Assembly (NCBI RefSeq): GCF_018413645.1
Contig: NZ_JAHCDA010000001.1
Coordinates: forward strand, 1,550,001-1,614,000
Reading direction: 5' to 3'
Length of the DNA stretch: 64,000 bases
Source: Roseococcus pinisoli
GTDB lineage: Bacteria; Pseudomonadota; Alphaproteobacteria; Acetobacterales; Acetobacteraceae
The translations under genes were made by a program, and so were the position numbers. Below the pieces are notes generated by a model. It saw nothing but the letters and a program-made list of their open reading frames with translations. It ran no database searches and was not told where the DNA came from. This document shows positions 36,619 to 46,676 of the stretch, one piece after another (within the stretch, counting starts at the first letter, position 1; every line of letters begins with the position of its first letter).

Positions 36619-38295
36619 ATGAAGAAGCTGGTCAATGACCCGCGCCAGGTCGTGCGGGAAATGCTCGAGGGCGTCTGCGACCTCCACCCGGGCCTCGCCC
36701 TTCTGGCGGATGAGGATGTTGTCGTCCGCGCCGACCTGCCGCCGCCCGCCAGCCGGCCGGTCGCGCTCCTTTCCGGCGGTGGCGCGGGCCATGAGCCGGC
36801 CCATGCCGGCTATGTCGGGCCCGGCCTGCTGACCGCCGCCGTCGTGGGTGACGTCTTCACCTCGCCCAGCGTGGACGCCGTCCTGGCCGGGATCCGCGCC
36901 GCCGCCGGCCCCGCCGGCGCCGTGCTGATCGTGAAGAACTACACCGGCGACCGCCTGAATTTCGGCCTCGCCGCCGAGCTCGCCCGCGCCGAGGGCATCC
37001 CCGTCGAGGTCGTGGTCGTGGCCGACGACGTGGCGCTGCGCGACACGGTGCCGCCCGAGCGCCGGCGCGGCATCGCCGGCACGGTGCTGGTCCATAAGAT
37101 CGCCGGCGCGGCGGCCGCGGCGGGCCAGCCGCTGGCCGAGGTCGCGGCGCTGGCGCGGGCGGCGGCCGGCCAGCTGGGAACCATGGGCGTGGCGCTCGGT
37201 GCCTGCACGGTGCCCGCGGCCGGGCGTCCCGGCTTCGAGATCGGTGCGGAGGAGGTCGAGCTCGGTCTCGGCATCCATGGCGAGCAGGGCGTCGAGCGCG
37301 GGCCGCACCGGCCGGTCGATGCGCTGGTGGACCGGCTGCTGGCCACCATCGTCGAGGATGGCGGGCTGGCGCGGGGCCAGCAGGTGGCGCTGCTCGTCAA
37401 CGGCCTCGGCGGCACGCCGCCGATGGAACTGGCAATCGTGGCGCGCCGGGCGCTCGCCGCGCTGCGCGAGCGTGGGATCGTCGTCGAGCGCGCCTGGTCG
37501 GGCGTCTTCCTCTCGGCGCTGGAGATGCCGGGCGTCTCCGTCTCGGTGATGCGGCTGGACGCCGCGCGTCTCGCCTTGCTCGATGCCTCGGCCGAGGCGC
37601 CGGCCTGGCCTGGATCGGGGCGGATCGAAGCTGCCCGCAAGGTCCTCGCGGCGGCGCCCCAGCCGCCGGCCGAGAAGGCTGTCGCGCCCGGTCCCTTCGC
37701 GCCGGCGTTGAAGCGTGGCGCGCTGGCGGCCGCCGCCGCGCTGGAGGCGGCCGAGGCCCAGCTGACGGATCTGGACAGCCGGGCCGGCGACGGCGATCTC
37801 GGGATCAGCATGCTGCGCGGCGCCGAGGCGCTTCGCGCCCTTCCCGAGGGCGCCTGGGCCGATCCGCCCAAGGCGCTCGAAGCCATGGCCGCCACCCTGC
37901 GCCGGGCGCTGGCCGGCAGCTCCGGTCCCTTCTACGCGACCGCGCTGCTGCGGGCCGCGCGGTCGCTGCCCGGCGTGCCGCAGCCGCAGGACTGGGCCGA
38001 GGCCTTCTCCCGGGCCGTGGCCTCGGTCGGCGAGCTGGGCGGCGCGAAGCCCGGCGATCGCACCATGATCGACGCGCTGCACCCGGCCGCGAACGCCTTT
38101 GCGGCCGCGCTGCCGGAGGGCCTGGCCGCCGCGCTGAAGGCCGCGGCCATTGCGGCGGAGCAGGGGGCGGAGGCGACCACCTCTATGACCCCGCGCCTGG
38201 GCCGCGCCAGCTATCTCGGCGCCCGCGCGGTCGGCGTGCCGGATGGCGGCGCCGTCGCGGTCGCGATCTGGCTGCGGGCGCTGGCGGAAGCCTGA
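36619..38295 (+). CDS. dhaK: Dihydroxyacetone kinase, DhaK-DhaL fusion (ATP type)
   Basis: A 558-residue single-chain kinase phosphorylating dihydroxyacetone (or a related triose/tetrulose) with ATP. The DhaK domain (1-~325) has LLSGGGAGHEPAHAGYVG and the covalent substrate His at H220 in GLGIHGEQGVERG. The DhaL domain (~350-558) has the Mg-ATP Asp motif DSRAGDGDLGISM, then GSSGPFYATAL and GDRTMIDALHPA. This is the Citrobacter/eukaryote type, not the PTS-coupled split type. A 13-bp hairpin follows the stop. Products would enter glycolysis and connect to rpiB nearby. Confidence 0.94.
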   Translation: MKKLVNDPRQVVREMLEGVCDLHPGLALLADEDVVVRADLPPPASRPVALLSGGGAGHEPAHAGYVGPGLLTAAVVGDVFTSPSVDAVLAGIRAAAGPAGAVLIVKNYTGDRLNFGLAAELARAEGIPVEVVVVADDVALRDTVPPERRRGIAGTVLVHKIAGAAAAAGQPLAEVAALARAAAGQLGTMGVALGACTVPAAGRPGFEIGAEEVELGLGIHGEQGVERGPHRPVDALVDRLLATIVEDGGLARGQQVALLVNGLGGTPPMELAIVARRALAALRERGIVVERAWSGVFLSALEMPGVSVSVMRLDAARLALLDASAEAPAWPGSGRIEAARKVLAAAPQPPAEKAVAPGPFAPALKRGALAAAAALEAAEAQLTDLDSRAGDGDLGISMLRGAEALRALPEGAWADPPKALEAMAATLRRALAGSSGPFYATALLRAARSLPGVPQPQDWAEAFSRAVASVGELGGAKPGDRTMIDALHPAANAFAAALPEGLAAALKAAAIAAEQGAEATTSMTPRLGRASYLGARAVGVPDGGAVAVAIWLRALAEA

Positions 38296-38307
38296 GCGCT
38301 GGCCTTC

Positions 38308-38339
38308 GCGGGGTCGTTCCTGATAGGGAATGACCCCGC
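38308..38339 (+). terminator. Hairpin after the dihydroxyacetone kinase gene
   Basis: A 13-bp stem GCGGGGTCGTTCC / GGAATGACCCCGC (38308-38320, 38327-38339; one G-T pair, loop of 6) lies 12 bp after the stop and 20 bp before the next ATG. No U-run. Confidence 0.45.
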
Positions 38340-38359
38340 ATGGCGAGACGAGGCGCAGC

Positions 38360-39202
38360 ATGATCCGGGCCCTGATGGCGCTTCTTCTGCTGACCGCCTG
38401 CGCGGGTTCCTTCGCCGCGGACGAGGCGGCGATGACCCCGGCGGCCCCGGCCCAGCTGATCACCGTCCCCGGGGCGGAGGGCGCGTCGCTTCGCGCGCTC
38501 CTCTTCGTGCCGGCGAACCCCACGCGGGAGCCGGTGATCGCCCTGCATTCCTGCTCCGGGCTGGGCACCGCCGACCGGCCGCTCCGACTGCCGCCGCATC
38601 AGCAGGATTGGGCGGCGCGGCTCGTCGCGGCGGGCCATCCGGTGCTCTTCCCCGATAGCTTTGGCAGCCGCGGCCTCGGCCAGGCTTGTGGCGTGCCCGC
38701 CTTCCCGGCCGGGCCGGTGAGCGTGCGCCGCTGGGATGCGCTGGAGGCCGCCCGATGGGCCCGCGCGCAGCCCTGGGCGCGGGGGGAGGGCGTGGTGCTG
38801 ATCGGCTGGTCGCATGGCGGCTCGACCACGCTGGCGGCCTGGAACGCCGCCCCGTCCGGCCTCGTGCATGCCGCCATTGCCATGTATCCGGGCTGCGGGC
38901 GTGCGCAGGGCGTCTCGATCGGGCCGATCGCGGGCACCGCGCCGCTGCTCATGCTGCTGGGCGCCGCCGACGACTGGACCCCGCCGCAGCCCTGCGAGCA
39001 GATGGCCGCCAGCGCGCCCGGCCGCATCGAGGTCGAGCTCTATCGCGGCGCGCACCATTCCTTCGACCAGCTTTCGGGCGGCATCCGGACGATGTTCCTG
39101 CCCAACAACCGCACCGTCTCCTTGGGCCCCAATCCCGAGGCGAGGGCTGCCGCCCGCCTCCGCGTCGCGGCCTTCCTGGAGGCCCACGCCGGGCCGCCAT
39201 GA
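38360..39202 (+). CDS. Dienelactone-hydrolase-like alpha/beta hydrolase lipoprotein
   Basis: A 280-residue exported hydrolase. The signal ends in the lipobox LTAC, so it is probably lipid-anchored. The alpha/beta-hydrolase core has the nucleophile elbow GWSHGGS, the acid residue in LLGAADDWTPPQPC and the catalytic His in YRGAHHSFDQL. The dienelactone-hydrolase-like family acts on esters or lactones; substrate unknown. Two Cys pairs in the mature part could form disulfides. Starts 20 bp after the kinase hairpin. Confidence 0.86.
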   Translation: MIRALMALLLLTACAGSFAADEAAMTPAAPAQLITVPGAEGASLRALLFVPANPTREPVIALHSCSGLGTADRPLRLPPHQQDWAARLVAAGHPVLFPDSFGSRGLGQACGVPAFPAGPVSVRRWDALEAARWARAQPWARGEGVVLIGWSHGGSTTLAAWNAAPSGLVHAAIAMYPGCGRAQGVSIGPIAGTAPLLMLLGAADDWTPPQPCEQMAASAPGRIEVELYRGAHHSFDQLSGGIRTMFLPNNRTVSLGPNPEARAAARLRVAAFLEAHAGPP

Positions 39203-39250
39203 CGAGATCGCGATGCCGGGCCGGAAAGGCCCATGCTATCGCTCCGCCCC

Positions 39251-39694
39251 ATGATCATCGCCATCGGATCCGACCATGCGGGCCTGCCCCTGAAGCGCGC
39301 CCTGAGCGCTGCCCTCGATGCCGCCGGGCACATCGTGCTGGACGCCGGCACCAATGGCGAGGAGAGCGTGGACTATCCGGACTTCGCGCATGAGGTCTCG
39401 GCCAAGGTCGTCTCGGGCGAGGCCCGCTTCGGCGTGCTCGTCTGCGGCTCGGGCATCGGCATGAGCATCGCGGCCAACCGCCACGCGGCCATCCGCGCGG
39501 TGAACCTGCACAATTCCACCGAGGCCCGGCTGACCCGCGCGCATAACGACGCGAACATCGCCTGCTTCGGCGCCCGCACCCTCGGCGTGGAGGTGGCGCT
39601 GGACGCGCTGGCGGCCTTCCTCGCGACCGAGTTCGAGGGCGGGCGGCACCAGGGCCGGATCGACAAGCTGAGCCCCGACACCGCGCTCGCCTGA
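39251..39694 (+). CDS. rpiB: Ribose-5-phosphate isomerase B
   Basis: Interconverts ribose 5-phosphate and ribulose 5-phosphate; RpiB/LacAB fold, 147 residues. Hallmarks: IAIGSDHAGLPLK at the N-terminus, the catalytic-loop VLVCGSGIGMSIAANRH with the active Cys, and RAHNDANIACFGAR containing the conserved His. The ATG at 39251 removes an unlikely six-residue extension. It precedes glyA with a hairpin between. Confidence 0.96.
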   Translation: MIIAIGSDHAGLPLKRALSAALDAAGHIVLDAGTNGEESVDYPDFAHEVSAKVVSGEARFGVLVCGSGIGMSIAANRHAAIRAVNLHNSTEARLTRAHNDANIACFGARTLGVEVALDALAAFLATEFEGGRHQGRIDKLSPDTALA

Positions 39695-39725
39695 GTGATG
39701 ATCTGAGCGGCGTCATGCCGCGGCG

Positions 39726-39754
39726 ACCGGCCTGATCTGCCGCCAGGCCGGTTT
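39726..39754 (+). terminator. Terminator after rpiB
   Basis: A perfect 8-bp stem ACCGGCCT / AGGCCGGT (39726-39733, 39745-39752) is followed by TT within GGTTTCG. It sits 31 bp after the rpiB stop. Confidence 0.5.
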
Positions 39755-39810
39755 CGCCCCTCAGCCTTACCATGATATGTCGCGTTCCCCCTGCCCAAGG
39801 ATCGCCCGAC

Positions 39811-41109
<1,299 letters not shown>

Positions 41110-41263
41110 AGGGGAGCGTCGCGCTGCTAGGATGGGGACGCCCCGCGAGGATCCGGCCGCACCCGCGGCCGGCGCGCCGCGACCGACCTGAGAGCGAGCG
41201 AGACATGACAGGGCGCGAAGCCAAGCCGGCCCAGCCGGCGCCCGGCGTCTGAGGGCCAAGAAG

Positions 41264-41716
41264 ATGCGCTGCCCTTATTGCAGTAATGACGAGACCCAGG
41301 TGAAGGACAGCCGTCCCTCCGAGGACGGCTCCTCCATCCGGCGCCGGCGCTTCTGCCCGGCCTGCGGCAACCGCTTCACGACCTTCGAGCGGGTGCAGCT
41401 GCGCGAGCTCACGGTCCTCAAGACCGATGGCCGTCGCGTGCCCTTCGACCGGGACAAGCTCAGCAAATCCATCCGCATCGCCTGCCGCAAGCGGCCGATC
41501 GACGACGACCGGATCGAGCGCCTGCTCAACGGCATCCAGCGTCGCCTCGAGATGGAGACCGAGGCCGAGATCCCCTCCCGCCGCATCGGCGAGATGGTGA
41601 TGGAGACGCTGAAGGGCGTCGACCAGGTCGCCTATGTGCGCTTCGCCTCGGTCTACCAGAACTTCTCCGAGGCCAAGGACTTCCAGGCCTTCCTGGGCGG
41701 CCTGGATACCCCTTGA
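41264..41716 (+). CDS. nrdR: Transcriptional repressor NrdR
   Basis: ATP-cone repressor of ribonucleotide reductase genes. 150 residues: a zinc ribbon with C3, C6, C31 and C34 (MRCPYC... RRFCPAC), then an ATP-cone domain ([16 protein letters not shown], then [15 protein letters not shown]). It is the first gene of a seven-gene run; the stop overlaps the ribD start (TGATG), so it is translationally coupled to riboflavin genes, an order common in proteobacteria. Confidence 0.97.
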   Translation: MRCPYCSNDETQVKDSRPSEDGSSIRRRRFCPACGNRFTTFERVQLRELTVLKTDGRRVPFDRDKLSKSIRIACRKRPIDDDRIERLLNGIQRRLEMETEAEIPSRRIGEMVMETLKGVDQVAYVRFASVYQNFSEAKDFQAFLGGLDTP

Positions 41717-42825
41717 TGTCCGGTGACCGGGCCCATATGCGGGCCGCGCTCCAGGTCGCGGCGCGGGGGCTCGGGAACACCTGGCCCAACCCCTCGGTGG
41801 GCTGCGTCCTGGTGAAGGACGGCATCGTCATCGGCCGCGGCTGGACGCAGCCCGGCGGCCGCCCCCATGCCGAGGTCGAGGCGCTGACGCGCGCCGAGGC
41901 GCTCTCGCCCGGATCGGCCCGCGGCGCCACCGCCTATGTCACGCTGGAGCCCTGCTCGCATTTCGGCCGCACGCCGCCTTGCTGCGACGCGCTGATCCGT
42001 GCCGGCGTGGCGCGGGTCGTCGTGGCGCTGCGCGACCCGGACCGCCGGGTGGACGGGCGCGGCTTCGCGCGGCTCCGCGACGCGGGCATCGCCGTCGAGG
42101 AAGGGCTGATGGGCGAGGAGGCCGCGGCGCTGAATGCCGGGTTCATCCGCCGCGTCACCCAGGGTCTGCCGCTGGTGACCCTCAAGCTCGCCTCCACGCT
42201 GGATGGCCGCATCGCCACCGCCTCGGGCGAGAGCCGCTGGATCACGGGCGAGGGCGCTCGCCGTGCCGTCCATGCCCTGCGCGCGCGGCACGACGCGGTG
42301 ATGGTCGGCAGCGGCACGGCCGTGGCCGACGATCCGGAGCTGGACTGCCGCATCCCGGGCATGGACCCGGTGCCCATGCTGCGCGTCGTGGCGGATGCCC
42401 GGCTGCGCCTTCCGCTGACGGCCAGGCTCGTCACCCAGGCGCGCGCGCAGCCGACCTGGGTGCTGACGGGGGCCGGGCATCGGCCCGCGGTGCTGGCGCC
42501 CTACATCACCGCCGGCGTCGAGGTGGTGACGATCCGCCGCGCATCCGGTGGCGGGCTGCAGCCGCGCGCCATGCTCCAGGCGCTGGGCGCCCGGGGCGTC
42601 ACCCGCGTGATGGTGGAGGGCGGCGCGCATCTCGCCGCCGCGCTGCTCAAGGCGGGGCTGGTGGACCGGCTGGTGTGGTTCCACGCCCCGGCCATGCTTG
42701 GCGCCGAGGGGCTGGAAAGCCTGGGCGGCCTCGGCATCGGGCCGCTTTCCGCCATGCCCCGCTTCCGCCTTCTGGACTCCCGGCGCCTGGGCGCCGACAT
42801 CATGAGCGAATACGCAAAGGATTAG
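41716..42825 (+). CDS. ribD: Bifunctional riboflavin biosynthesis protein RibD
   Basis: Deaminase and reductase of the second and third riboflavin steps. The N-terminal deaminase (1-~145) has the zinc ligands in PHAEVEAL and PCSHFGRTPPCC; the C-terminal NADPH reductase (~150-369) has LKLASTLDGRIATASGESRW and VMVEGGAHLAAALLKAGL. 369 residues is the normal length. It overlaps nrdR by one base; ribE follows 3 bp after the stop. Confidence 0.97.
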   Translation: MSGDRAHMRAALQVAARGLGNTWPNPSVGCVLVKDGIVIGRGWTQPGGRPHAEVEALTRAEALSPGSARGATAYVTLEPCSHFGRTPPCCDALIRAGVARVVVALRDPDRRVDGRGFARLRDAGIAVEEGLMGEEAAALNAGFIRRVTQGLPLVTLKLASTLDGRIATASGESRWITGEGARRAVHALRARHDAVMVGSGTAVADDPELDCRIPGMDPVPMLRVVADARLRLPLTARLVTQARAQPTWVLTGAGHRPAVLAPYITAGVEVVTIRRASGGGLQPRAMLQALGARGVTRVMVEGGAHLAAALLKAGLVDRLVWFHAPAMLGAEGLESLGGLGIGPLSAMPRFRLLDSRRLGADIMSEYAKD

Positions 42826-42828
42826 CGC

Positions 42829-43473
42829 ATGTTCACCGGGATCATCACCGCCCTCGGCACGCTGCGCGAGGTCCTGCCCATCGGCGAGGGGCAGGACATG
42901 CGCCTCGTCATCGGCGTCGCGCCCGACTTCCTGACGGGGGCGGAACTCGGCTGCTCCATCGCCTGCTCCGGCGTCTGCCTGACGGCGGTGGAGCTGAATG
43001 GTGACAGCTTCGCCGTCGATGCGAGCGCGGAGACCCTGTCCCGCACCACGATCGGCAACTGGCGGGCGCGGGTGGGCAACAACCGCGCGGCCGAATCCGG
43101 CTGGAAGGCCGGCCAGCGGATCAACCTGGAGCGCTCCCTGAAGCTGGGCGACGAGCTGGGCGGCCATCTCGTCTCCGGCCATGTGGACGCGGTGGGCACC
43201 GTCGTCTCCGCCATTCCCGAGAATGCCTCCGTCCGCTGGCGCTTCCGCGTCCCGGGCGAGATCGCACGGTTGATCGCCGTGAAGGGCAGCGTTGCGGTGG
43301 ATGGCGTCTCCCTGACGGTCAACGAGGTTGACGAGGAGAGCTTCGGGGTCAACATCATCCCCCACACCACCGCCGTGACGAGCTTCGGCACGCTGCAGCC
43401 GGGCGACGGGGTCAACATCGAGATCGACACGCTGGCGCGCTACGTCGCCCGGCTCCTGGAGTTCCGCGCGTGA
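42829..43473 (+). CDS. ribE: Riboflavin synthase alpha chain
   Basis: Dismutates two lumazine molecules into riboflavin. A 214-residue trimeric enzyme with two lumazine-binding repeats: MFTGIITALGTL at the start, CSIACSGVCLTAVEL, the second-repeat KGSVAVDGVSLTVNEV, and HLVSGHVDAVGTV between. Its stop overlaps the ribB-type gene start (GTGA at 43470). Confidence 0.97.
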   Translation: MFTGIITALGTLREVLPIGEGQDMRLVIGVAPDFLTGAELGCSIACSGVCLTAVELNGDSFAVDASAETLSRTTIGNWRARVGNNRAAESGWKAGQRINLERSLKLGDELGGHLVSGHVDAVGTVVSAIPENASVRWRFRVPGEIARLIAVKGSVAVDGVSLTVNEVDEESFGVNIIPHTTAVTSFGTLQPGDGVNIEIDTLARYVARLLEFRA

Positions 43474-44612
43474 GCGTTGCCACCCGTACGACCAGTTTCC
43501 ACGAGTTCATCACGCCCACCGAGGAGCTCCTGGAGGAGGCCCGGCGCGGCAAGATGTTCATCCTCGTCGACGACGAGGACCGCGAGAACGAGGGCGACCT
43601 CGTCATCCCCGGGCAGTTCGCGACGCCTGACGCCATCAACTTCATGGCCCGCTACGCGCGCGGCCTGATCTGCCTCGCCATGACGCGGCAGCGGGTCGAG
43701 CAGCTCGGCCTGCCGCTGATGGCGCAGAGCAACGGCACGCGGCACCAGACGGCCTTCACCGTCTCGATCGAGGCGCGGGACGGCGTCACCACCGGCATCT
43801 CCGCCGCCGATCGCGCGCGCACGGTGGCCGTGGCCATCAACCCCGAGCTCTCGCGCGAGCACATCGTCACCCCGGGCCACGTCTTCCCGCTGGTGGCGCG
43901 CGAGGGCGGCACGCTGGTCCGCGCCGGCCATACCGAGGCCGCGGTCGACTTCGCCCGCCTCGCGGGTCTGAACCCCGCCGGCGTGATCTGCGAGATCATG
44001 AACGACGACGGCACCATGGCCCGCTTGCCGGACCTGGTGCAGTTCGCGCAGCTGCACGGCCTCAAGCTCGGCACCATCGCCGACCTCATCGGCTACCGCC
44101 GCCGCACGGAGCGGCTGGTGCGCCGCGTCGAGGAGGGCGAGGTCACGCATGCGGTGGGCGGCGACTGGCGCATCATCGTCTATGCCGGCGCCGTCGAGGG
44201 CGGCGAGCACATCGCGCTCATCAAGGGCGACATCTCCGGGCCCGAGCCCGTGCTGACGCGCATGCATGCCGCCAGCATCCTCAATGACATGGTTGGCGGC
44301 CGCGGCATCCGCGAGCTGCACGGCGCGATGGAGACCATCGCGGCCGAGGGGCGCGGCGTCGTCGTCATGCTGCGCGACTCGCGGCCCGACGGCATCAGCC
44401 GGCAGATCCGCAACCGCCGCAACGGCAAGCCGCAGCCGCAGCTGCGCGACTACGGCATCGGCGCGCATATCCTCGCCGATCTCGGCCTTCGGGACATCAT
44501 CCGCCTGTCCAACAACCCGCGCCCGGTCGTCGGGCTGGAGGGCTGGGGCCTGCGCGTCCTCGAGACGCGGCCCGTGATCGGCGAAACCAAGGCCGGGGAG
44601 AGCCAGGCGTGA
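43470..44612 (+). CDS. ribB: DHBP synthase with inactive RibA-like C-terminal domain (RibBX)
   Basis: Makes 3,4-dihydroxy-2-butanone 4-phosphate from ribulose 5-phosphate. The N-terminal RibB domain (1-~205) has the active EDRENEGDL, GLICLAM and TPGHVFPL motifs. The C-terminal ~170 residues align with GTP cyclohydrolase II (HIALIKGDISGPEPVLTRMH), but the region that should hold three zinc cysteines reads AASILNDMVGGRGIRELHG with none, so cyclohydrolase activity is not expected. This is the RibBX variant described in Proteobacteria; a separate RibA must be encoded elsewhere. GTG start. Confidence 0.95.
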   Translation: MSVATRTTSFHEFITPTEELLEEARRGKMFILVDDEDRENEGDLVIPGQFATPDAINFMARYARGLICLAMTRQRVEQLGLPLMAQSNGTRHQTAFTVSIEARDGVTTGISAADRARTVAVAINPELSREHIVTPGHVFPLVAREGGTLVRAGHTEAAVDFARLAGLNPAGVICEIMNDDGTMARLPDLVQFAQLHGLKLGTIADLIGYRRRTERLVRRVEEGEVTHAVGGDWRIIVYAGAVEGGEHIALIKGDISGPEPVLTRMHAASILNDMVGGRGIRELHGAMETIAAEGRGVVVMLRDSRPDGISRQIRNRRNGKPQPQLRDYGIGAHILADLGLRDIIRLSNNPRPVVGLEGWGLRVLETRPVIGETKAGESQA

Positions 44613-45109
44613 GCACCATTGACGGCCCGAAGCGCGACACCGTCCGGATCGACGGCGAGCCGCCGCGCATCCTGCTGATCCAGGCGCCGTATTACGACGA
44701 GATCGTGGGCGGCATGCGCAAGGGCGTCGAGCGCGTCGTCGCCGAGGCCGGCGGCGAGCTCGAGGTCGTGGACGTGGCGGGCGCCTATGAGCTGCCGGCC
44801 GCGCTGCGCATCGCGCTCGACGCCATGGATCACCCCGAGGACGCGCCCTATTGGGACGGCTTCGTGCTGCTCGGCTGCGTGGTGAAGGGCGACACCGACC
44901 ATTACGACCATATCTGCCGCGAGGCCTGCTCGGGCGTGATGAGCCTTTCCGTCGCGACAGGCGCGGCCATCGGCTTCGGGCTGCTGACGGTGCACAACCT
45001 GCAGCAGGCCATCGAGCGTTCCAGCGACGACCGCCATAACAAGGGCGCCGAGGCGGCCCAGGCCGCGCTGCTTCAAGTGGGACTACGACGCAAATGGGGT
45101 CTGGGATGA
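44609..45109 (+). CDS. ribH: 6,7-dimethyl-8-ribityllumazine synthase
   Basis: Condenses the RibD product with the RibB product to lumazine. 166 residues; the substrate-binding segments VDVAGAYELPAALRIAL, LLGCVVKGDTDHYDHIC and the phosphate site VHNLQQAIERS are clear. GTG start overlapping the ribB-type stop; its own stop overlaps the nusB start (ATGA at 45106). Confidence 0.96.
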   Translation: MSTIDGPKRDTVRIDGEPPRILLIQAPYYDEIVGGMRKGVERVVAEAGGELEVVDVAGAYELPAALRIALDAMDHPEDAPYWDGFVLLGCVVKGDTDHYDHICREACSGVMSLSVATGAAIGFGLLTVHNLQQAIERSSDDRHNKGAEAAQAALLQVGLRRKWGLG

Positions 45110-45609
45110 TGGCTGCCACCAAGGTGCCGAAGCCTAATCCGGGCCGGCCGCGCACCGGCGCCCGCGTGGCCGCCGTGCAGGCCCTGTTCCAGACCGAGCA
45201 GTCGGGCGACGCCATCGAGGCGGTGCTGGACCAGTTCGTCCGCCACCGGCTGGGCACCGCCCCGGGCCAGCAGGGCTTCGAGGATGGGCGCGTGGAAGAA
45301 GCGGACGTGCCGCTCTTCACCCGCATCATGCGCGGCGCCGCGACGCATACCGAGGACCTCGACCAGGTCATCTCCGCCCATCTCGCGACGGGCTGGGCGA
45401 TGACGCGCCTGGACCCGGTGCTGCGCGCCATCCTGCGCGCCGCGGGCGGCGAGATGCGCGACATGGGCGGCCCGCCCGCGCGCGTCGTCATCAAGGAGTA
45501 CATGGACATCGCCCATGGCTTCTTCGGCGGCGAGGAGCCGCGCTTCTGCAACGGCGTGCTGGACGCCATGGCGCGCGCGCTGCGCGCCGAGGAGTTCAAC
45601 GGGGGGTGA
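45106..45609 (+). CDS. nusB: Transcription antitermination factor NusB
   Basis: RNA-binding factor that with NusE promotes antitermination in rRNA operons. 167 residues with the all-helical NusB pattern: RVAAVQALFQTEQSG at the start, DPVLRAILRAAGGEM in the middle and VVIKEYMDIAHGFFGGEEPR at the end. The usual ribH-nusB-thiL order is kept, with 4-base overlaps on both sides. Confidence 0.95.
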   Translation: MMAATKVPKPNPGRPRTGARVAAVQALFQTEQSGDAIEAVLDQFVRHRLGTAPGQQGFEDGRVEEADVPLFTRIMRGAATHTEDLDQVISAHLATGWAMTRLDPVLRAILRAAGGEMRDMGGPPARVVIKEYMDIAHGFFGGEEPRFCNGVLDAMARALRAEEFNGG

Positions 45610-46565
45610 GCCTGCCTCCCGAATTCTCGCTCATCGCGCGCCATTTCCTGCCGCTGGCGGGGGAGGGCGCGCTGGCGCTGTCCGACGACGCGGCGGTGCT
45701 GGATGTGCCGGCGGGCCAGCTGGTGCTGTCGGCCGACGCGATGGTCGCGGGCGTCCATTTCCTGCCCGACGATCCGCCGGAGACGATTGGGCGCAAGCTC
45801 CTTCGCGTGAACCTCAGCGACCTTGCGGCCATGGGCGCGGCGCCGCTGGGCTATCTCATGACCGCGGCCCTGCCCAAGGGCACCACGCCGGAATGGCTTG
45901 ACGCCTTCACGGCGGGGCTGGCGCAGGACCAGGCGGAGTTCGGCCTGGCCGTCCTGGGCGGGGACACGGTTTCCACGCCGGGCCCGCTGACCCTCTCCCT
46001 CACCATCCTGGGCACCGTGCCGAAAGGCGAGGCGCTGCTGCGCCGGGGCGCCCGGCCGGGGGACGAGATCTGGGTCTCCGGCACCATCGGCGACGGCGCG
46101 CTGGGACTGCGCGCGGCGCGCGGCACCCTGGCCGATGACGGCTTCCTGGCCGACCGCTACCGCGTGCCCCGGCCCCGGCTGGCGCTCGGCCTCGCACTGC
46201 GGGGCGTGGCGCGGGCGGCAATGGATATCTCGGACGGGCTTGTCCAGGATTGCGGCCATCTCTGCCGGCTCGCTGCCTGCGGGGCGGAAGTAGAGGCCGG
46301 GGCGCTGCCGCTCTCGGACGGTGCGCGGGCCGCGCTGGCGGCCGATCCGGCGCTGCTGCCGCTGATCCTTACCGGCGGCGACGATTACGAGCTGCTCTTC
46401 GCCGTTGCGCCGGAGGATGCCGCCCGCGCGGCGGAGGCGGGCAAGGCCTCGGGGACGCCGGTCACGCGCGTCGGAAGGTTCGTGGCGGGGGCGTCGGAGG
46501 TGACGGCCCTGGGTGCAGGAGGCAGCCCCATCAGCCTCCCGCGCGGGGGCTGGAGCCACTTCTGA
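45606..46565 (+). CDS. thiL: Thiamine-monophosphate kinase
   Basis: Phosphorylates thiamine monophosphate to the coenzyme thiamine diphosphate. A 319-residue PurM/ThiL fold: ALSDDAAVLDVPAGQLVLS with metal Asp residues, RVNLSDLAAMGAAPLGYL, VLGGDTVSTPGPLTLSLT, MDISDGLVQDC and GGDDYELLF. GTG start overlapping nusB. It ends the seven-gene run; thiamine synthesis genes are not in the window. Confidence 0.96.
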   Translation: MSLPPEFSLIARHFLPLAGEGALALSDDAAVLDVPAGQLVLSADAMVAGVHFLPDDPPETIGRKLLRVNLSDLAAMGAAPLGYLMTAALPKGTTPEWLDAFTAGLAQDQAEFGLAVLGGDTVSTPGPLTLSLTILGTVPKGEALLRRGARPGDEIWVSGTIGDGALGLRAARGTLADDGFLADRYRVPRPRLALGLALRGVARAAMDISDGLVQDCGHLCRLAACGAEVEAGALPLSDGARAALAADPALLPLILTGGDDYELLFAVAPEDAARAAEAGKASGTPVTRVGRFVAGASEVTALGAGGSPISLPRGGWSHF

Positions 46566-46626
46566 GCTTCGGCCGGGCGCGTTTCCGCGCCCGCCCAGCC
46601 CGTCTTATCTGTCCTGAATGCAAGAA

Positions 46627-46650
46627 GCGCCGGGGGTTTCCCCCCGGCGC
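46627..46650 (-). terminator. Terminator between thiL and the MHS transporter gene
   Basis: A perfect 10-bp stem GCGCCGGGGG / CCCCCGGCGC (46627-46636, 46641-46650). On the minus strand the stem is followed by TTCTTG, so it probably ends the MHS transporter transcript; it may also stop thiL transcription on the plus strand. Confidence 0.55.
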
Positions 46651-46676
46651 CTGTCACGTGGCCTTCACGTGGAAGA

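Noticed and set aside
41206-41253. A 15-codon ORF just before nrdR as a leader peptide
   Set aside because: No Shine-Dalgarno, no regulatory codons and no attenuator hairpin pair; probably chance.
41110-41263. FMN riboswitch before the riboflavin operon
   Set aside because: I looked for the conserved RFN-element segments (such as the GGGGCAGGGTGAAATTCCC-like core) between glyA and nrdR and found none; only GC-rich inverted repeats are present.
43440-46559. A 1039-codon open frame antisense to ribB, ribH, nusB and thiL
   Set aside because: It spans several real operon genes on the other strand and shows only low-complexity composition; a GC-skew artefact.
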